Below are positions 1 through 12,732 of a DNA stretch of 60,000 nucleotides, one piece after another. The stretch's first letter is position 1, and each line of letters opens with the position of its first letter. The DNA comes from Strigamia acuminata (Eukaryota; Arthropoda; Chilopoda; Geophilomorpha; Linotaeniidae): positions 27,184,427 to 27,244,426 of the forward strand of contig OX442315.1 of the NCBI GenBank assembly GCA_949358305.1. Direction: 5' to 3'. The notes under the pieces are model-generated. The model made no database searches. It was not told the origin of the DNA and saw only the letters and a program-made list of their open reading frames with translations. A program made the translations under genes and the position numbers.

Positions 1-1306
1 ATCCTTTGCATCCAGACGGCACAGATTTTGCGACTGTAGATTGGTATTTCGGTTTTGTTATTAATTCGCACAGTTATTAAATTTTATCTCTATTTGTTTT
101 TGTGTAGGATTTTTGTAGCGGACACTCTGAATTTCTCGTTTTGGGGCGAGAATGATAACAAGTTTGGTGTTAAATATAATGGAAAACTTTACACCGGTTA
201 CTGGAGTATACATGCAGCAATACGAAGAGCTCTACAAGTACCGAAAATAAACGTTAGATTTAAAACAGATTTAACAGTAAAATATGTATAATTTTAGCAA
301 GAAGTTAATATAATTGATCCAAAATTTTATGCAAACATGAAAAAGAGTGATTTTGACCATTTTCTCAGGTCAGATACAAACTGGCCAATTCCTTTACTGG
401 AAGAAAGGTACAAGGTTTTAAAAGAGGCTGGAAATATCTTAAACGAGGTGAGATGATGAGCAACAGTCACGTGGCACTTAATAATATTATTTGTAATGAA
501 TGAGCTTGAATACATTTCAAGAAATACGAGTCCACGTTCGTGTCGTGTGTTAAGGAGAGTAAGTCAAATGCAGTTAAACTGCTGGAATTGATTGTGAAGA
601 ATTTTCCATCGTACAGAGATGAAGCTGAATATGCGGGGAAGAAAGGTTGTCACTATGACAATTGTAGATTATATTTATTTCTATTTTTGTTTCATGATTT
701 AGTGTGTTTTTACAAACGAGCTCAAATTTTGGTTTCTGATATTTGGGCTTGTTTCGAGGGAAATGCGATTGGTGCTTTCACGGACATTGATTTCTTGACT
801 ATGTTTGCTGATTACAGGTATTAATTTGTTCGAAAAAGTTTGCCAATTGCTCGAAATAGTTTATTTTTTTAAGGATACCGCAAGTTTTGGCTTATTTGGG
901 AATACTGAGATATTCAGATTCATTGCGGTCTAAATTACGGGACGGTAACAATTATTAGTCGAGTTAGTTTAATGAGAATTTTAATATATTTTTTTTAATT
1001 TAGAGCATTTATTTTGTAATGGAGACCGAGAAGAAGTTGAACTACGAGGATGTAGCATTGCATCTGTTGAAGTAAATATATTACTAATTTTCTTTAAAAC
1101 ACAGTTTTAAGGTATATATTTATCATTTTTGCATAATGCAGTCACTTAAAGAAGAAATTAAAGAGAAGCTTTCTGCTAACAATGCAACAAAAAATATTAG
1201 AGTCAACAGTGCTCTTATAGATTTCTTTTTGTGGGATTACCAACAAAAACACCGTCGAGATGTTCAAAAAGTTCCTTTTCATAAAGTTCGATGCATTTAT
1301 TACTAA
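1..1306 (+). CDS. QNG1: Queuosine salvage protein (QNG1/DUF2419), 5' truncated
   Basis: Queuosine 5'-phosphate N-glycosidase releases queuine from salvaged nucleotides so it can be inserted into tRNA anticodons. The window opens inside the gene, so the N-terminus is missing. Readable exons give TDFATVDWYF, then ADTLNFSFWGENDNKFG, YTGYWSIHAAIRRAL, LRSDTNWPIPLLEERYKVL, FVSCVKESKSNAVKLL, FPSYRDEAEYAGKK, VFYKRAQILVSDIWACFEG, MFADYR followed by IPQVLAYLGILRYSD, then EREEVELRGC-type sequence and the terminal FHKVRCIYY before TAA. These follow the order and spacing of animal QNG1/C9orf64 proteins to the last residue. Introns are short (about 50-80 bases), with GT-AG ends near 240-315, 449-516, 645-702, 818-875, 946-1003 and 1072-1140. 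The reading frame is intact across all visible exons. EDC4 follows on the same strand after about 280 bases. Confidence 0.93.
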
Positions 1307-1369
1307 TTACATTGTTATTATTTTAGTGATAAAATAATCGTATTCACCTATAAAATGAAAATAAAATAT

Positions 1370-1375
1370 ATTTTT
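1370..1375 (+). promoter_or_regulatory. Poly(A) signal of QNG1
   Basis: AATAAA lies 64 bases after the QNG1 stop, in AT-rich sequence before the EDC4 5' region. It is the only canonical hexamer in this gap that sits well for cleavage. Confidence 0.5.
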
Positions 1376-1589
1376 TACGGTCTAAATTTATTGTCCAAAT
1401 AAACAAAAATGAATAGTTTCATATACGCACGATAGATGTCACTTTTCGTTTGTGCTGACAACGGCCACCATACTCGCACTAAACTATAGCTCCGTTCGAT
1501 ACGCCGGATCTAATTCGGTTGTCTTCCGCGAGAAATCGAAAGTGAAAATTTCTTGGAGCTAGTGCGTGAGAAGTGGTTGTTGTCATAAG

Positions 1590-4500
1590 ATGAATGCAGT
1601 GGATGGACTACAGTCACTTTTAAACACAGCCGAAGCCACACAGAAGCTCAGAGAGATTCTAAACGTCGGAGTGGGACAGGCGAAGGTTTTTGAAGCCGGC
1701 GGTGAGAAAATTCGTTAGGCTTAACTTGCTTGGCCAGCACGTTTCAGTTAAATCACCCCGAATAGTTCTTTTAACATTTTAATGTTCACTATAAATTTAA
1801 CGGGAGAATTAGATTAGAAAAAAATGTCACTAGGCGCACAAAATTAGAACTTTGACATGGAATAAACCGTCTTATGTTTTCAGGTGTCGACAAAGCACCG
1901 AGTTGCTTCAACGGTAACACGGACGGATATTCATTTGGAAAAAGAATGCTGGAGTCATTAAATAAAGCTGCACTAATGGATTCGCAAACAGTGTAAGTAT
2001 ACAAAATACGAAGCAAAATATTAAGAGATTAAAAAAAGGGTAATTTATTATCGCTTTTAGGGTTCTGAAAGGTGCGAGTGAAAGTCAAAGTTTTGATATT
2101 TATTCACAAAACGTTACAGTTGTTGTTAATTCACTAAATAATCATCTCTCTGGAAGTAGCAGAGTAAGGAATGTTGTAAGTGGAAGAGAAATTGTTTAAT
2201 TTTAGTCATTAAATTCCAGGTTCGGATTAAAAACATAGTGGATTATGGCTGGGAACAGAAATATTATACTGGAAGACTCTTAGCTACTCATCTGTCGGGC
2301 AATTATGTCGCATATTCAATTTTGGGTCGAGATAAATCCACAGGAATCGTTCGAGTGATCAATGTCAAGAGTGGCGAGAGAACTTTGTTTAAGATAAACG
2401 GCATCATTAAGGATCTGTCATTTGCTCACGTTAGCGATCAAGTTATACTCGCTTTTGTCGATGAAATAGGAAATTTGTACGTTCACGAAATACAGGATGA
2501 AAATGGAAAACTATCGTATCCTTTTGTTTTATAATTTAAATTCATTTTTTTATTGCGAGTTATTTTACCTTAACTTTGGGACTTTATTAGTTGTACATCA
2601 CTTTTAACAATCACCCAACCCATCGATGTTAAACCCAGCGATAATCACCGAGTAATTTGGTGCCAGTATATTCCAGAAGAAACGGCTGAAGATTCAGAAG
2701 GTTCCGAAATGGATAATTGCAGCAAATTACTTGTTGTTACACACGATGACAAGGTGCGAATGATATTTAAGTATTGAATTGTAATCATTTAAAATTAATT
2801 CGTGCATTTAAAGGCTGAAATATTGAACGTGGAGGTAATTGTGCAGAAGCACGGTAGTGGGCCGATACCATCAAATGAATTGAGTTGTGGATATCAAATC
2901 ATCACTGATCATAATCAGGTAGAGGGAAAATTTAATAAATAAAATTGGACAATGAAATTAAAATGTAAATTACTTTTACAGCCCATTATCGATGCCTCGT
3001 TTTCTCCAGACGGTGTTGCTTTAGCCACAGCTAGTTTGGATGCGGAGGTTAAATTTTTTCAAGTGTATTTACATGAGGAACAAAATTCTCCGAGGTATTT
3101 TATGTTTAAAAAATGTGACTAAAAACAAAACTTAGACTTGACAGTTGCAGATTCTTGCATCGATGGAATCCTCACGATGGAAAACCACTGTCCTGCTTGT
3201 TTTTCTTAGATAATCATAAGATGAATGCAAGTTCCGAGTAAGAATGGATTTAATTCTTATCGTACGAAGCGAATTACAGTCATTTTGTTCGTTTTTAGAG
3301 TTCACTGTTGGAAATTTGCCGTGACTGGTGCTGACTTTAACCGGGAAATTAAAGTTTGGAGTTGTGAAACGTGGAGCTGTTTGCAAACGATCAATTTCAA
3401 AATACCGGAAGGAGAAACGTTAGAGCCTTGTTTCAAAGCTGGTTTGGATTTGAGTGCTACTTACTTGATGTTATCTGACGTTGCTCGAAAAGTAATCGAT
3501 TTTTGTTTACATTTTTTTAGAAATTTAATTTAATGACGAATTTGTTTCTTATTTAGGTTTTTTACATTCTAATTTTGAAACATGATGTGGAGAAGAATTT
3601 AGTCTCCGTGTGCTCGTTGACAGCTTTCCCGTTGCCGTTCCCCATTCTTAGTTACTCTGTAGTGGATGCAAGTCGGAAAAAGTACAAACAGTCTGTGGAT
3701 AATGAACACATAGTTTCAGATTTAGCAGCAGGTTGTAAATTTAAATAGAAAATGATAATTCATTTCATTAATTATTAATTATTGATAGGAAACGAACTAG
3801 CTGACGAAATTCAAGATGATGAAACGGAAAATCTAATTGAGGGAATTGTTGTTCGCTTATTTTACATTCAACCTAAGTAAAATTGCAAATTTGAAAGAAA
3901 AAATTTCACATTTCCTAAATTTGTATTTTATCTTATTTTTCACAGATCATTACAAGAATGTAGAATTGCTTATCAACCAAACTCAACTATTCTTTTCCCA
4001 ACGTCCTCCATCAGTTCTTTATCGCAAGATTCTTTTGCTTTTCGCGATCATATATCTGACATGAGTTACGATACGTCAGTTATTCCCGATACGGACAGTT
4101 CGCAGACTGACGAAAACCTCATGAACAGAACGCCTTTAATGTCTCAAACAAATAATTTGTCGAGTCAAATCCTCTTGACACCGGAGGCTTTCACGTCGTC
4201 GCCCATTCTCGGGACCGCGGTGGCGAATGCCAAAGGTATATTCCAATCGCCGTTATCTACCGGTACGCCATCCTCCATTCCTCTTCCTCCCGTCACTCCG
4301 TCGGAAGAAGAAGCTTTAGCAACTCCAATCGAGGAAACGGCGGCTAATGTCTCAGAATTGCGCGAACCAGGTGTTCGTCTTTCTGGACGAAGCAGCGGTT
4401 CGTCCCCTAGTTTGGAAGTGCAACAAATACTTGCACCGACAACGAGCGAGTGTGAGAGTGCTTCAACTGTTAATAGCTTTGTGGAAATTACTCAACCTTC

Positions 4501-6761
4501 TGCTCAGGCGTAAGAATATATTTTATTTTATTTAAAATAAAATCATTTGTCACTTAATCGAAATTTGTTTTGTAGGTCGGAGGCTGGACTAACGAATTCC
4601 AATGACAGCTTCGTAAGTTTATCCCCGTTTAATAAACAACCTTCGCCGAATATTCGTGAATACGATCCAACAATCTGGCCACTCGCTCCTAATTTGATTT
4701 CCGAGATTAAAATGAACAATGGCGAACAGCAGTCATTTTCTGAAGTTACTCAGAAGATCGAATTTAACGAGACCGGTGGAGGCGAACCCCGGATTGAAAA
4801 TACCGGAAACCAACAAACTAATCTTTCTAGCGAAAGGTGCGATGATGAATTGACTATTTATTTGTGAGTTTAAAATGAAATTTTTAATTGCAGAATGGAA
4901 AATACTTTGAGTATGATGCAGGAGTCGTTACAAGGCATTAGACTCATGATGCATGTACAGCAAAAGGAAATTGTAGAGTTGAAACAAGAGTTGAGAGCTC
5001 AGCAGAACTCCGACAGCAATATTCAACAAGAAATGGGACGATGTTTTTCTAAGAACATATCGAAGCTGGAAAGCAGTATTTCTGCTATGATGGAAAGAAA
5101 CTTGTTTCAACTTAAGCAGTGTGATAGTATCCTTTTTCGGCAACATGGCGAGGTTTTTTTGGATGTTTTGTGAGTTGTTTTTTCCTCAATTGGTGTACTT
5201 TAGGTAGGTGGATGGAGGAAGTGATGAGAAATATTGAGAAACGAGAGCAGCAGTCGCGCGAACGTATGATTTCTGGAGTTACGCAAACTATTGTTAATAC
5301 AGTGGTTGGTAAATTAGATACTTGCGTTAAACATGAAATGAAAAATATTATTTTGCCAGGTTAGTACCGTAATCTTTACCGTATAGCTTAACGTTTGGGT
5401 TATTGACTTTTGGTTTTTCTAGCGCTATCAAAGACGATGGAACCTTTGAAGGAACACATTCAGGCTGAAATTGTTCAAAAGTTGACGGCAACTGATAATT
5501 TACTCAAAGAAAACATTAGTAAAATGGTTAAATCGAAGGTAAAAGGTGTTAACAGAAGCTTTTTAAATGAAATCAGTACAAGTTTCTCTTGTTTTCAGAC
5601 TGTCGTTGATGCAATTGGCAACTCGGCGGCCTTAATAATGCAACAATTGGCTCCGGCTGCGTACAGGGAAACGTTTCAAAGCGTAATTTTACCATCATTT
5701 GAGAAATCATGTCAAAAAATGTTCGAACAACTTAATACTAATTTCCAACAAGGAACTAAAGAATGTAAAAGCGATTGCTTAATGATGAGACAATGTTTTT
5801 AAATATTTTCTTTCTTTTTTATCGAACAAGACATTCAACATGTGGATAGACATTTGGATCAGCGACGACGGCAGCAAGAGCAAGTTCGAGATCCCGTTTT
5901 GGCACAATTGCAAGCTGCAACGGTGACATTCCAAACGACAACTGAACAACTGACAGGAAATCTGATATCTAGTCTGCACACCGAATTGGAAAGGCAGTTA
6001 AAACACAATATCCTCGGGTAAAAATGCGTTTTCGATGATAATGCGATAGACATTATTAATTATTAATACAATCGAAATTGTTTTAGTTTACAAGATATTT
6101 TGATCCAACGAATTCATCAGCACATTAGAAACGAGATTGATAGTGCCATGAAAGAACAAAAGAATATGATAGGTGACAGCGTAATCCAAGCTATTAGATC
6201 TCGAGCAGTAACTCCGATACCCACGGTGGATCCGCAATTAAAACAAGCCCAGATTTTGCAACTTGCTAGAACAGGCCAGTTTAACGCGGCTTTTCAACAG
6301 GTTAACTATTGATTTTAGTTGTCAAATTTTAGTTTGTATTGAAATATTGCTCGTTGCAGGCGCTCTCTGCTTCCGATTTGTCGCTGGTGACATTGCTTTG
6401 CCAAACAATATCGCCCGATAAAGTATTTGGCCAAGAAATTTGCCCGTTGCAACAACCAGTCCTCCTTTCACTGATTCAGCAACTGTCTTCTGATTTGTCG
6501 TCGCACACCGAAGTGAAATTAAAGTGAGTTATTGTAAAATTATTGAGTGATTTTGTAATTAATTAATGTTTTCTATTTAGGTATTTACAAGATTCACTGT
6601 ACTGTTTGGACAGGAAAAGTCCGATCACCAAAGAACATGTTGTGGTCGTACTGCAAACATTAAATATCAAGTTACATAATTTCATTCAAAATAATCCCTC
6701 AAATGAACATTGCCGAGGAGCGAGAATGTTGCTCATGGCTACGCAATCCGTTAAAGAGTGA
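1590..6761 (+). CDS. EDC4: Enhancer of mRNA-decapping protein 4 (Ge-1/EDC4)
   Basis: This scaffold of the DCP1-DCP2 decapping complex acts in cytoplasmic P-bodies. The start is the ATG of MNAVDGLQSLLNTAEATQK at 1590. The N-terminal half (exons to about 3730) is a WD40-type propeller, with recognisable blades such as IRVINVKSGERT (V in place of I at residue 1) near 2355 and ASFSPDGVALATASLDAEV near 2993-3050. A Ser/Thr/Pro-rich linker follows at 4061-4870. Next comes an extended coiled-coil region (4895-6010) rich in Glu/Gln/Lys, then the alpha-helical C-terminal domain that self-associates and targets P-bodies, starting near ILIQRIHQHIRNEIDSAMK (about 6090) and ending RMLLMATQSVKE before TGA. 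The order WD40, linker, coiled coil, helical repeat domain matches metazoan Ge-1. About 17 short introns interrupt the frame. I saw no frame break, though middle borders near 3730-4060 and 5140-5210 are less certain. Confidence 0.92.
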
Positions 6762-7063
6762 AATGTTTAATTTTCGAGTATTTAATGATCAACTTTATTT
6801 TTTTTTTTTTAGATAATTTTGTTTCTCATCTTGTAAACGTGCAAGGTTTTGTCACATATAAATAAAGCCTGTCCTATGAACAAAAGTCTCGCTGTGTATT
6901 TTATTGACTGTAATTGTTTTATTTGATAGTATTTAGATTTTTTTAAGTACAAATTATCAGTGCAGTTATTTGCAACGAAGCAAATGAACGAAATACATGA
7001 TTACCGTTACTTATAAGTGAGAATTAAAATAAATAAGAAAATATTATTTGGAAGTTTTTAAGT
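6762..7063. other. Convergent 3' region of EDC4 and DENND11
   Basis: Two genes end towards each other here. A canonical AATAAA at 6861-6866 serves EDC4. The rest is AT-rich, and I see no further gene in it. Confidence 0.6.
6861..6866 (+). promoter_or_regulatory. Poly(A) signal of EDC4
   Basis: AATAAA is 100 bases after the EDC4 stop codon. A GT-rich stretch follows, as expected of a cleavage and polyadenylation site. Confidence 0.6.
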
Positions 7064-8767
7064 TCATGAGCAACATGGGCTTTCTACCATGATTACAGCA
7101 TCGATTCCGTAAGTCTCTAAAAGCTGAATTAAAAAATTTCTATCACCAATTGGATCAAGACCCATGGACCGAACGAGTGTTGATGTTATTTCCTTATTAT
7201 TGGAGTAAGAGATGTCCAATAAAGTTCCAAATATGCGCGTGTTTAGGTCTCGGAAAAAGCTGAAAATTTAAAATTTAATAAAAAAATTCTGTGAGTGTAA
7301 ATTCGAGATCCTATCCTACTTTGAAAAAATTGATTCCTCATCATCGTCTTTTTCCAATGGAGAAATTTGACAATCCCTACCAGAAAAATGCCAATTATAG
7401 TTTATCGTAAAAGGTAACATTGCATAACTCACTTTAAACGGCTACTCAGCTGGTTGAATTTTTGTTTATCAGCTGATGTAGTAGTGATTGACTTTTGTAA
7501 TGCGTGATCGCTGCACCTTACATTTTGATTGTCAACATAAACATCATATAAATATAATTTACTCTCTAATATCTTATCTGTAGTACCTATCAACAACAAC
7601 ATGATTCAAACGACTGTAAATTGTTAATAAATCATTATTCTTACAAGCAATAAAACTACTTTCACACTCTAAAAAATCAACGTCGCCGACACTGATGTAA
7701 AACAAAGGCTGTACAATTTGGTCAACTATGTCTGGAACATTGTGAAGCGTTAAACAGCGGGCACAATTAACTCTATAGCAGACGACACCGATGGGTGGAG
7801 GCGAGTAAAACAAAATTCGTTTTTTAAGCAGCATATATTTCCACAGTAAAAATGTTTGGTCTCCGAAGAACTTAATAAACTGGCTGAAACATCCAGCGGG
7901 ATGCATTGCCTGAACAAAAAAAAATTAATACCAGATTAACAATTATTTCGATTAGGTTTACGGTCTGTTGCGAAGTCATAGGTCTCGAAATACTCGGCGT
8001 TGTAAAATGATTATTTTCTGCCGACGGAAGAACAGCTTTCCACGTTTCATAAAACTCCTTTAAATGCTCATATTTTCCTGGGTTTTCCAAAAGATACCTG
8101 CAAAATCACACAAATAACTACGAACCATAAATATCCATCGATAAATCTATCCATTTCATACCTGACTTGCTCTTCAAGAAATGGTATGTGAGTGTACAAC
8201 GACAAATACGACGCCGCTAAAACGCCAACTGATTTCATCCGCGCACCTCTTTCGATTTCACTATCTACAGGCATATTTTCAAAACACGATGCCCCGTACG
8301 AACTACCCTTTTTGAAGTAACTATAACACATAATGACATAAATATATAAATATAAATAAATAAATGTCAATCCATTTCCATATTTTCCACTTACATAAAA
8401 TCGCTTTGAACTTTATGGCAGCCACTCGCCATTGCTTTGAACTCGATGCCATCCAAATCACAATCGTCCGGTATGCACCACTCAACCAAGTTTCCTGAAA
8501 CAATTAAATCCTTGACTAAATAACTGCTGCGGTCATTATCTATGCCAGCTACTTAAAAGTAAACAAACTACCGGCTCTAGTATCAAAAGCAACGACGAAC
8601 ACGCATATTATGTATCTATCTAAAGGTTCGCTCAAGGAGCCGACACAAGTGCTCTCCGGTGTTCTTCCGCTTACTTTTTTAGCCTCTGCACTTTCATTCG
8701 TACAATAATCTCCTTGCGAATCGTCGACATCCAGAAGAAGCGGTGTCCGATCATCTTTACTAGACAT
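7064..8767 (-). CDS. DENND11: DENN domain-containing protein 11 (LCHN/KIAA1147 family)
   Basis: DENND11 is a small DENN-module protein, probably acting on Rab GTPases, with its best links to neurite growth in vertebrates. Exons on the minus strand give [109 protein letters not shown], then [20 protein letters not shown] and a C-terminus ending MVESPCCS. The blocks [27 protein letters not shown]-like and [10 protein letters not shown] are family hallmarks in the right order. There are eight exons with short introns. The start at 8767 gives the usual short acidic leader; an in-frame ATG at 8818 would add 17 residues. The acceptor after the AC(T) codon near 7608 restores the conserved ACTT string. 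Confidence 0.9.
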
Positions 8768-8818
8768 CTTACAAGTATCTCGGTAGGAAAACACGAGACC
8801 TCTTGTGAGAGATTTCAC

Positions 8819-9768
8819 AAACGAAATACAAATAATGATTACTTAAAGGAGTTGCGACATGAAAAATACAACAGGACTTTATATGATGTATTTTTATACG
8901 TACTTATCAAATTTTCGGTCAAAAATTTGATAACTACAACAATTTTGTTGATTTTAAGGGATTGCCCTTTGCGCTTCACTGCCTTGCTTCAAAATCAGGG
9001 AAACAATAAAATTCTGCCGATGACGTGGTGGGGTTTAAATAAAAAATGCTTAGTGTAAAATAGTACATTTTTTATTTTCGTTAAATATTACATTATTTAT
9101 AAATAAATAAGATATTGCTTTGAGCGTGCACTCAATGCACATTTGAAAAGCTTTATTCGTGGTACAGGAAGACTGTGTTTTAATTCGCGAAATGCAAATA
9201 AAAATAAATAGGAAAATTATGTGATTTGAAAAATACAACTTTCCTTATATTCCATCCTTGTACATCCCTCGCATAGTTCACAGATTAATAAATATTAAAT
9301 AACAAGCGTAATTATTATCAACATATGAGCAATAAAAGTATTTAAAAATACAAATATTGCTTAAAACTTTTCAAATTCAATCATTGCAACAATATTATAC
9401 ACAAGTTGGAGATATTTTGAGATTATGTCTCCTGCATGTTTTTAAAGTGGCAATCTGTGTTCGATGAGCAAAATTCTTAAGAAATTGGGCACAAACATTT
9501 GTAAAGGCACTTGAGATCCATTTAAATGATCAAACAAATAAAAAGGCGGCCAACTGCTCAGAGTATTGCTTGAATAGAGATCGTTAGTTAAAATTTGAGT
9601 TCAATAGAGTCCAGGTCAACTGGTTATTTTAAAATGTGCTTTAGCTTGTTCAAAATTGTAAAATGAATAAAGTCGCATGCGGCTATTTCCATATATACAG
9701 AAATATATATAATATTTATATGTGTATGTATAGATATTGCGTCTTCTTTTATTTCTTCAAATATTTTG
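8819..9768. other. Intergenic stretch between DENND11 5' end and TMEM64 3' end
   Basis: This is about 950 bases of AT-rich DNA. The part nearest 9768 should be 3' untranslated sequence of the minus-strand TMEM64 gene, and the part nearest 8819 the DENND11 promoter. Short open frames here have no recognisable protein features and low-complexity composition. Confidence 0.5.
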
Positions 9769-12347
9769 TTAAATTGAACTGCAATCGCCATTGTGATATT
9801 CCAGCGGTGTCACCGAAACTTCCTGTAGATCGCCTATTACTTGAAACTGGACAGTTTTCTTCAATTCTAACCGTGCTCTTTGGATTACGTATACTAGCAA
9901 ACCAATACTGATTATAATCTGAAAAAAAAATAATGCTATGATGAAAAACATTCATAGAAAACCTCTTCCGCATTTGGCTAAAGCTGTCTATTTACGATGG
10001 TAAACAAACCTTCTTTTTTATGAAAATTAGAAAATTGCACTATTATCTAAATAATATACAATAAAAAACCACCAATGGCATTGAAAAGTGGTTGAATATA
10101 CCTTCACTGCATGTACTCAGTTGTACTCTTGATGGATTGATAGGCAATTTTTTATTTTTTGTTCAAATTACGTATTCAGTTACATAAGTGCAGTTATATT
10201 ATATCTTGTAATTTTGATGCTAAATTCGTACTGCGCATCCCATTCTGCGCAAACGATTTTCTAATTCCAGTTGTTTTTTAGTAGTATTAAGCCTAATATT
10301 AGGCCTAATAATGCGAAAATAAAGTAAATAAACAACAATAAACTCATTATTAAAAGTAATTTACAAAATATTTTTGTTTATTTACCTTATTTTAGCAGTA
10401 TTAAGCCTAATATTAGGCTTAATATACTGCTAAATAACAACTGGAATTAGAAAATCGTCTGCGCAGAATGGGATGCGCAGCACGAATTTTGTATCCGGAC
10501 AAGATACCGGGCGCGAACTGTAGTCATCAGTAATTCTATATTGAGTCTGTTAACTCTGAAATTAGACCTTATAGGTTTAATCTTACACTGTAAAAACTGT
10601 ATTTCATGATAAATATTCATGATTCCATAGAAAATTACTAAGAATTCACCAATCAATGATAAAACGTACATTGCCCATTTCATAGTGCAGTGTAGACGTT
10701 TTTGCACACTTTATGCACTTGTCCTCCAAGTTCAAGTCATAAACCGTTTATGCCAATGTTTTATATTCATTCTGCATTCAGTAGAAATAAAAATATCGAA
10801 ACAAAGAGGTATGAGGGTAAGAGTCCGAGGACTAATTCCCTCGAATTAATTATCTGACTCATTTTTGTTGTTGTCCCGAGTAAAATTAGGAAACAAATGA
10901 GTTATTATAATATTAATGAATATAACAGGCAAGATTTATGGTTGAAATTTCCTGATTAAGTAAAATTCGACCCGAGCAATCGGTTGTGATCAAATCCAAT
11001 TTCGGCATCTTTTCATTAATACTTAAACACTTTAGAATTGGATGCCAATAAAAAATCCTTCAGTATTTTAAAACTTCGGCTCATTTACCGGTAATTCATA
11101 AAAATAACACGTGTACAAGCTATAAAAATCGACCATATCTACAACACCTGCGTATAATAATATTTTATAATATTTTATAATATTTTATAATATATAAACA
11201 CTTCTTCCTTCTGCTGGTCATGTCCCCGAGGTACGCGACCCATCTGGGGCATTTGGTCAAACGGGAGAGACTGCACAGGTCTGCTCGTTATTTTAAAAAA
11301 ATATATTAAATAACAAATAAATATTTAAATAAATGCCATATTTATGTGTTGCTATATTCAAAATTCTAAATACACAGCCTTAAACGGGAGAAGAAACAAT
11401 ATTTACCTGCACTATGAAAACCAAATATCCAATAGTAGCTGAACCCGTATCACCAGTAAGTATATCTTCCATCGATCGAACTGTGCTGCCCAAGTACACA
11501 TTTATCACTTGGGTTGGAAACAGGCCTAATAAAGTTGCAGCGAGATATTGGCTGGTGCTGATTGTGCTAATCTGAAACGATAAACGGACATCTTCAGCTT
11601 TAGTCACTTTTAATAAAATAAAATCAAATAGATATATTTTATATAATTCCAATATATACTTACAGCGAAAATTGCATTTTGAAGTCCAAAAGGAATCGGC
11701 GTGAGCCTCGTAAATGCCACAATTCTAAACGCCTGCTGCCCACCCATCACCGCTAAAGTGGCGCGAATACTACTATTGCTTAAGAGTTTGTTTTTAAGAA
11801 AATCGGTTAAAAATCGCTTGATCAAAGCGTGTGCAATGATAACACCGCATGTGACGGCTACCACGACTAAAACAACGCCGAGTAGAAGTCCTTGTAGATA
11901 ACCACAAGCCACGTTGAGCAGAATATAGCCCCACGTGAAGGGAAATGAGACGACGGTAAACAAAAGTATAAACAAGGCAAACACGATCCAATCTTCTTGC
12001 GATTCTAACCAAATTAAAGTAGTTTGTACGTATTCTCTGGCAAGGAAAAGTAAAACACATATAAGAACCACGAGCAGTGCGGTCGAAACCAAAGTAGAAA
12101 AGGTCGAGGACATCTCAAAATAGTCATGTTGACAAACGTAAACCGAGCTGACTACAGGTCGTTTTGAAATCCGACTGCTTGGATCAATTTGCTGCGAGTC
12201 GTTTTCGACTCTGGCGCCGTTCGGAAGGCTACAGTTCGTTTCACCCTTTTCATCGACCTCGTTTCTCAATTCCCGATAAATAAATGTCGTATTCTCATCG
12301 TCGGATAATTTGATATTCGTATCGACCTTGGACAGTGCAACCATCAT
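9769..12347 (-). CDS. TMEM64: TMEM64-like VTT/DedA-family membrane protein
   Basis: This is a multi-pass membrane protein of the TVP38/TMEM64 (VTT domain) family, probably in the ER; mammalian TMEM64 modulates calcium handling. Exon 1 (12347 to about 11664) gives a polar, Ser/Asp-rich cytosolic N-terminus, then hydrophobic segments (STALLVVLICVLLFLAREYV; FALFILLFTVVSFPFTWGYI; GVVLVVVAVTCGVIIAHAL). It ends at the family motif FRIVAFTRLTPIPFGLQNA. Exon 2 (11571-11407) continues ISTSQYLAATLLGLFPTQV and NVYLGSTVRSMEDIL. The last exon (9918-9769) supplies the final transmembrane helix (IIISIGLLVYVIQRARLELK) and a short tail ending DCSSI. The last intron is about 1.5 kb, unusually long for this locus, and carries a fold-back repeat. 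Start ATG 12347 is the first in frame. Confidence 0.88.
10191..10520. mobile_element. Fold-back/MITE-like inverted-repeat element in TMEM64 intron
   Basis: The sequence from about 10231 is the reverse complement, with few mismatches, of the sequence ending at 10480. Both arms carry CTGCGCATCCCATTCTGCGC, then ACGATTTTCTAATTCCAGTT, then a nested small palindrome (AAGCCTAATATTAGGC) before a central AT-rich loop of roughly 90 bases. Weaker similarity extends outward to CAGTT at 10191 and AACTG at 10520, so the true ends are uncertain. No coding capacity is seen. It looks like a non-autonomous DNA transposon. I cannot assign a superfamily because I see no clear target-site duplication. Confidence 0.75.
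11154..11197. repeat. AT-rich tandem repeat (about 11-bp unit)
   Basis: The unit TAATATTTTAT repeats about four times inside the long last TMEM64 intron. It is simple-sequence DNA with no evident function. Confidence 0.75.
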
Positions 12348-12732
12348 ATTAACGTGAAAATGAATAAATGTGACAAATTAAATGCAAGAGGTAAAAAAAT
12401 CATTGCGGTGAAACAGGTTCCCCGATGCGGAAATACTTTTTTATTGGTGGATTCTGGTTAAGTGGCCTGCAGGAATGCATTTGCGACACCTATTGGTGGT
12501 TAGTTGGGCCAAAAAGTGTAATGTTTTTCTCTTGTTGCTATGACTACGTGCTATATTTTATCACTCAAGGAAAAGTATTGTGGAGTAAACTTATTGATCA
12601 AAATATTAATTGACAAGGAAAAAAATTGGTCGTCTGTTGTCATTCAGTGTGGGTGTATACTGGGAACGAATAAATAGGGAAAAGTTTTATTTTTCTAAAC
12701 AGATTGTAAAAAAATATATTTATTTTTTTCTA
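12348..12732. other. TMEM64 upstream region and MPHOSPH6 3' end
   Basis: Both flanking genes are on the minus strand. This 385-base gap should hold the TMEM64 promoter and the MPHOSPH6 3' untranslated region. I recognise no conserved element or further gene. Confidence 0.4.

Noticed and set aside
8714-9058. 114-codon plus-strand frame upstream of DENND11
   Set aside because: It overlaps DENND11 exon 1 antisense and has no protein-family signal.
10447-10707. 86-codon minus-strand frame with a hydrophobic N-terminus (MKWAMYVLSLIGEFLVIF) in the TMEM64 intron
   Set aside because: Its 3' third is the arm of the inverted-repeat element, and I found no supporting exon or homology. It is probably a chance frame.
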